Below are positions 62,970-64,000 of a stretch of DNA of 64,000 nucleotides, in pieces. Location of the stretch: positions 150,986-214,985 of the forward strand of contig NBIV01000163.1 in assembly GCA_003194525.1 (NCBI GenBank). The letters are read 5' to 3'. Made by a program: the position numbers and the translations under genes. The notes under the pieces are model-generated. The model was not told the origin of the DNA. It made no database searches and saw nothing but the letters and a program-made list of their open reading frames with translations. Numbering within the stretch: the first letter of the stretch is position 1; each line of letters opens with the position of its first letter. The stretch is from Gracilariopsis chorda. Taxonomy: Eukaryota; Rhodophyta; Florideophyceae; Gracilariales; Gracilariaceae.

Positions 62970-64000
62970 TTACTCCTTGCAAAAAGCATCAAGGCGTGAT
63001 TGCCTCATATTATCACGCTGTAGTTTTCTGGCCCTGTCAAGCTCCTCAGGAAGAAGCTTCAACTTCATAGGAGTCTGAGATTGAATAAAGTCCTCTTGCA
63101 ACATTGCACCGTCCAATTCTGTAAACGCACCTTGCAATGCGCTTCGATACCGCAGCAGGGACGGTTTGCTGTGTCTCGGAGTTTCTGCGGGTACAAAAAG
63201 ACGGTTCATCGTCATGGCAATTCTGGTCCTCAACAGTACTTCCCGCTTCGTTGAATGCTGATATATCCTGAAACCCGATCGCTACAGCCTCCATGAAGGC
63301 TGTTTTATCTGAAATAGTCTCCGCAACAGGGAGACTTTGCTCCACCTCCATCATGTGCCCCATCTCCTGCGAGTATACCTGAGGCAACACGCCAGTAGCA
63401 TTTAGCTCTGCTATATCGCTTGCCAAACTAGATGTAGGGTGATCTTGCGTATCCTTGTACTGTAGAGCATTAAGTACATCACCCGACCACAGTTTCTGGA
63501 CCCTTCTCCGCATTCAAGTACAGCTCTCCTCTGTAGAGAGCCGTTTGGGCAGTCTTCTTATGCTAATGGCGTATATATTGCGATAGAAAAATGAAGGAGA
63601 ACGTGCAGCACATCTAGTAACATCACCACGCTCCTGGCTCAACTTCAGGACAGCCTCTCTGTGGAACGGCGAGAGAATGTCTGTTGCGAGCCATGAGTTC
63701 AGTATTAAACTGTCGGGCACCAGATTCCAGGTCCTCGCCATGACCCGTACCCGTTCATACACCCTGACAATCTTTCGAAGATTGAACGCCTGCCGCTCCA
63801 ATGGCACGCGATCCAATTGCGTTTCAATCTGCTTCTAAATGTGTCGCACGAGGAGACGGTGAAAATGACACTTGAATGAGCCTCCGACAGCAGCATCGAG
63901 GGCTGTAACTGCGACGTAAGATTTAGGGGAAGGAATGAGTTAAGATTTGCAGAGCTTTGGTACTCAATGTTATGTGCTGAGCAATTGTCAATGACATCAA
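62970..64000 (-). pseudogene. pogo/Tigger-like DDE transposase pseudogene, truncated by the window end
   Basis: Read on the minus strand from the right edge: VIDNCSAHNIEYQ (a catalytic Asp block), FLPLNLTSQLQP, then after a frameshift LDAAVGGSFKCHFHRLLVRH, then a stop. This is followed by a third frame (63514-63816) with VYERVRVMARTWNLVPDSLI and NSWLATDIL, and further frames at 63046-63513 and 62970-63233 for the variable C-terminus. The sequence DNC-AH..LPLN-TS-LQPLD..SFK is the standard DDE core of pogo/Tigger/jerky transposases. The N-terminal DNA-binding part lies outside the window. Confidence 0.8.

Overview
The window looks like nuclear DNA of a multicellular red alga, probably a florideophyte such as Chondrus. 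This is inference. The basis is long intronless genes, a heavy load of LTR retrotransposons nested in one another, an Argonaute, an NB-ARC/WD40 NLR-like protein and a plant/cyanobacteria-type methyltransferase with a putative plastid leader. No database search was possible.

Host genes I can support: a three-pass membrane glycoprotein (8396-9661, +), a mitochondrial-type NADPH:ferredoxin/adrenodoxin reductase (11077-12462, +), an Argonaute (14918-17731, -) that has lost catalytic PIWI residues but keeps the guide-anchoring ones, a secreted lipase-like alpha/beta hydrolase (29440-31041, +), an NB-ARC/WD40 STAND ATPase (32854-37068, +) and a SAM-dependent methyltransferase (37511-38950, -).

The rest is mostly mobile DNA. 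(i) A Ty3/Gypsy-like chromovirus family: the 3' end of one copy (1-2843, +), an 11.4-kb copy with both LTRs (47904-59295, -), a solo LTR with target duplication GTGAG (23069-23893) and a diverged solo LTR with duplication GGACT (59466-60276). (ii) Three Ty1/Copia-type elements: a nearly intact gag-pol with one stop (2967-6953), an old element with ~143-bp LTRs and duplication TACAG (19401-25959, -), and a young 7.0-kb element with identical 266-bp LTRs and duplication GCAAG (38996-46020). (iii) A 445-bp TRIM element with duplication CACAT (9789-10233). (iv) DNA transposons: a MITE (7728-8097), a Tc1/mariner relic (61342-62708), a pogo/Tigger-like relic running off the right end, and a degenerate transposase-like gene (46843-47903). 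(v) A foldback repeat (7410-7695).

Four things stand out. The Gypsy family is studded, in LTRs and coding sequence alike, with tiny hairpins of the form CCNN-loop-N'N'GG; stems differ between LTR subfamilies while pairing is kept. Both a Gypsy and a Copia lineage carry a long extra ORF antisense to pol, placed between the end of pol and the 3' LTR; the Copia one has Cys/His motifs suggesting a papain-fold protease. The Argonaute appears slicer-dead but guide-binding. The young Copia element and the TRIM both have a primer-binding site matching the anticodon region, not the 3' end, of initiator tRNA-Met, as in Drosophila copia.
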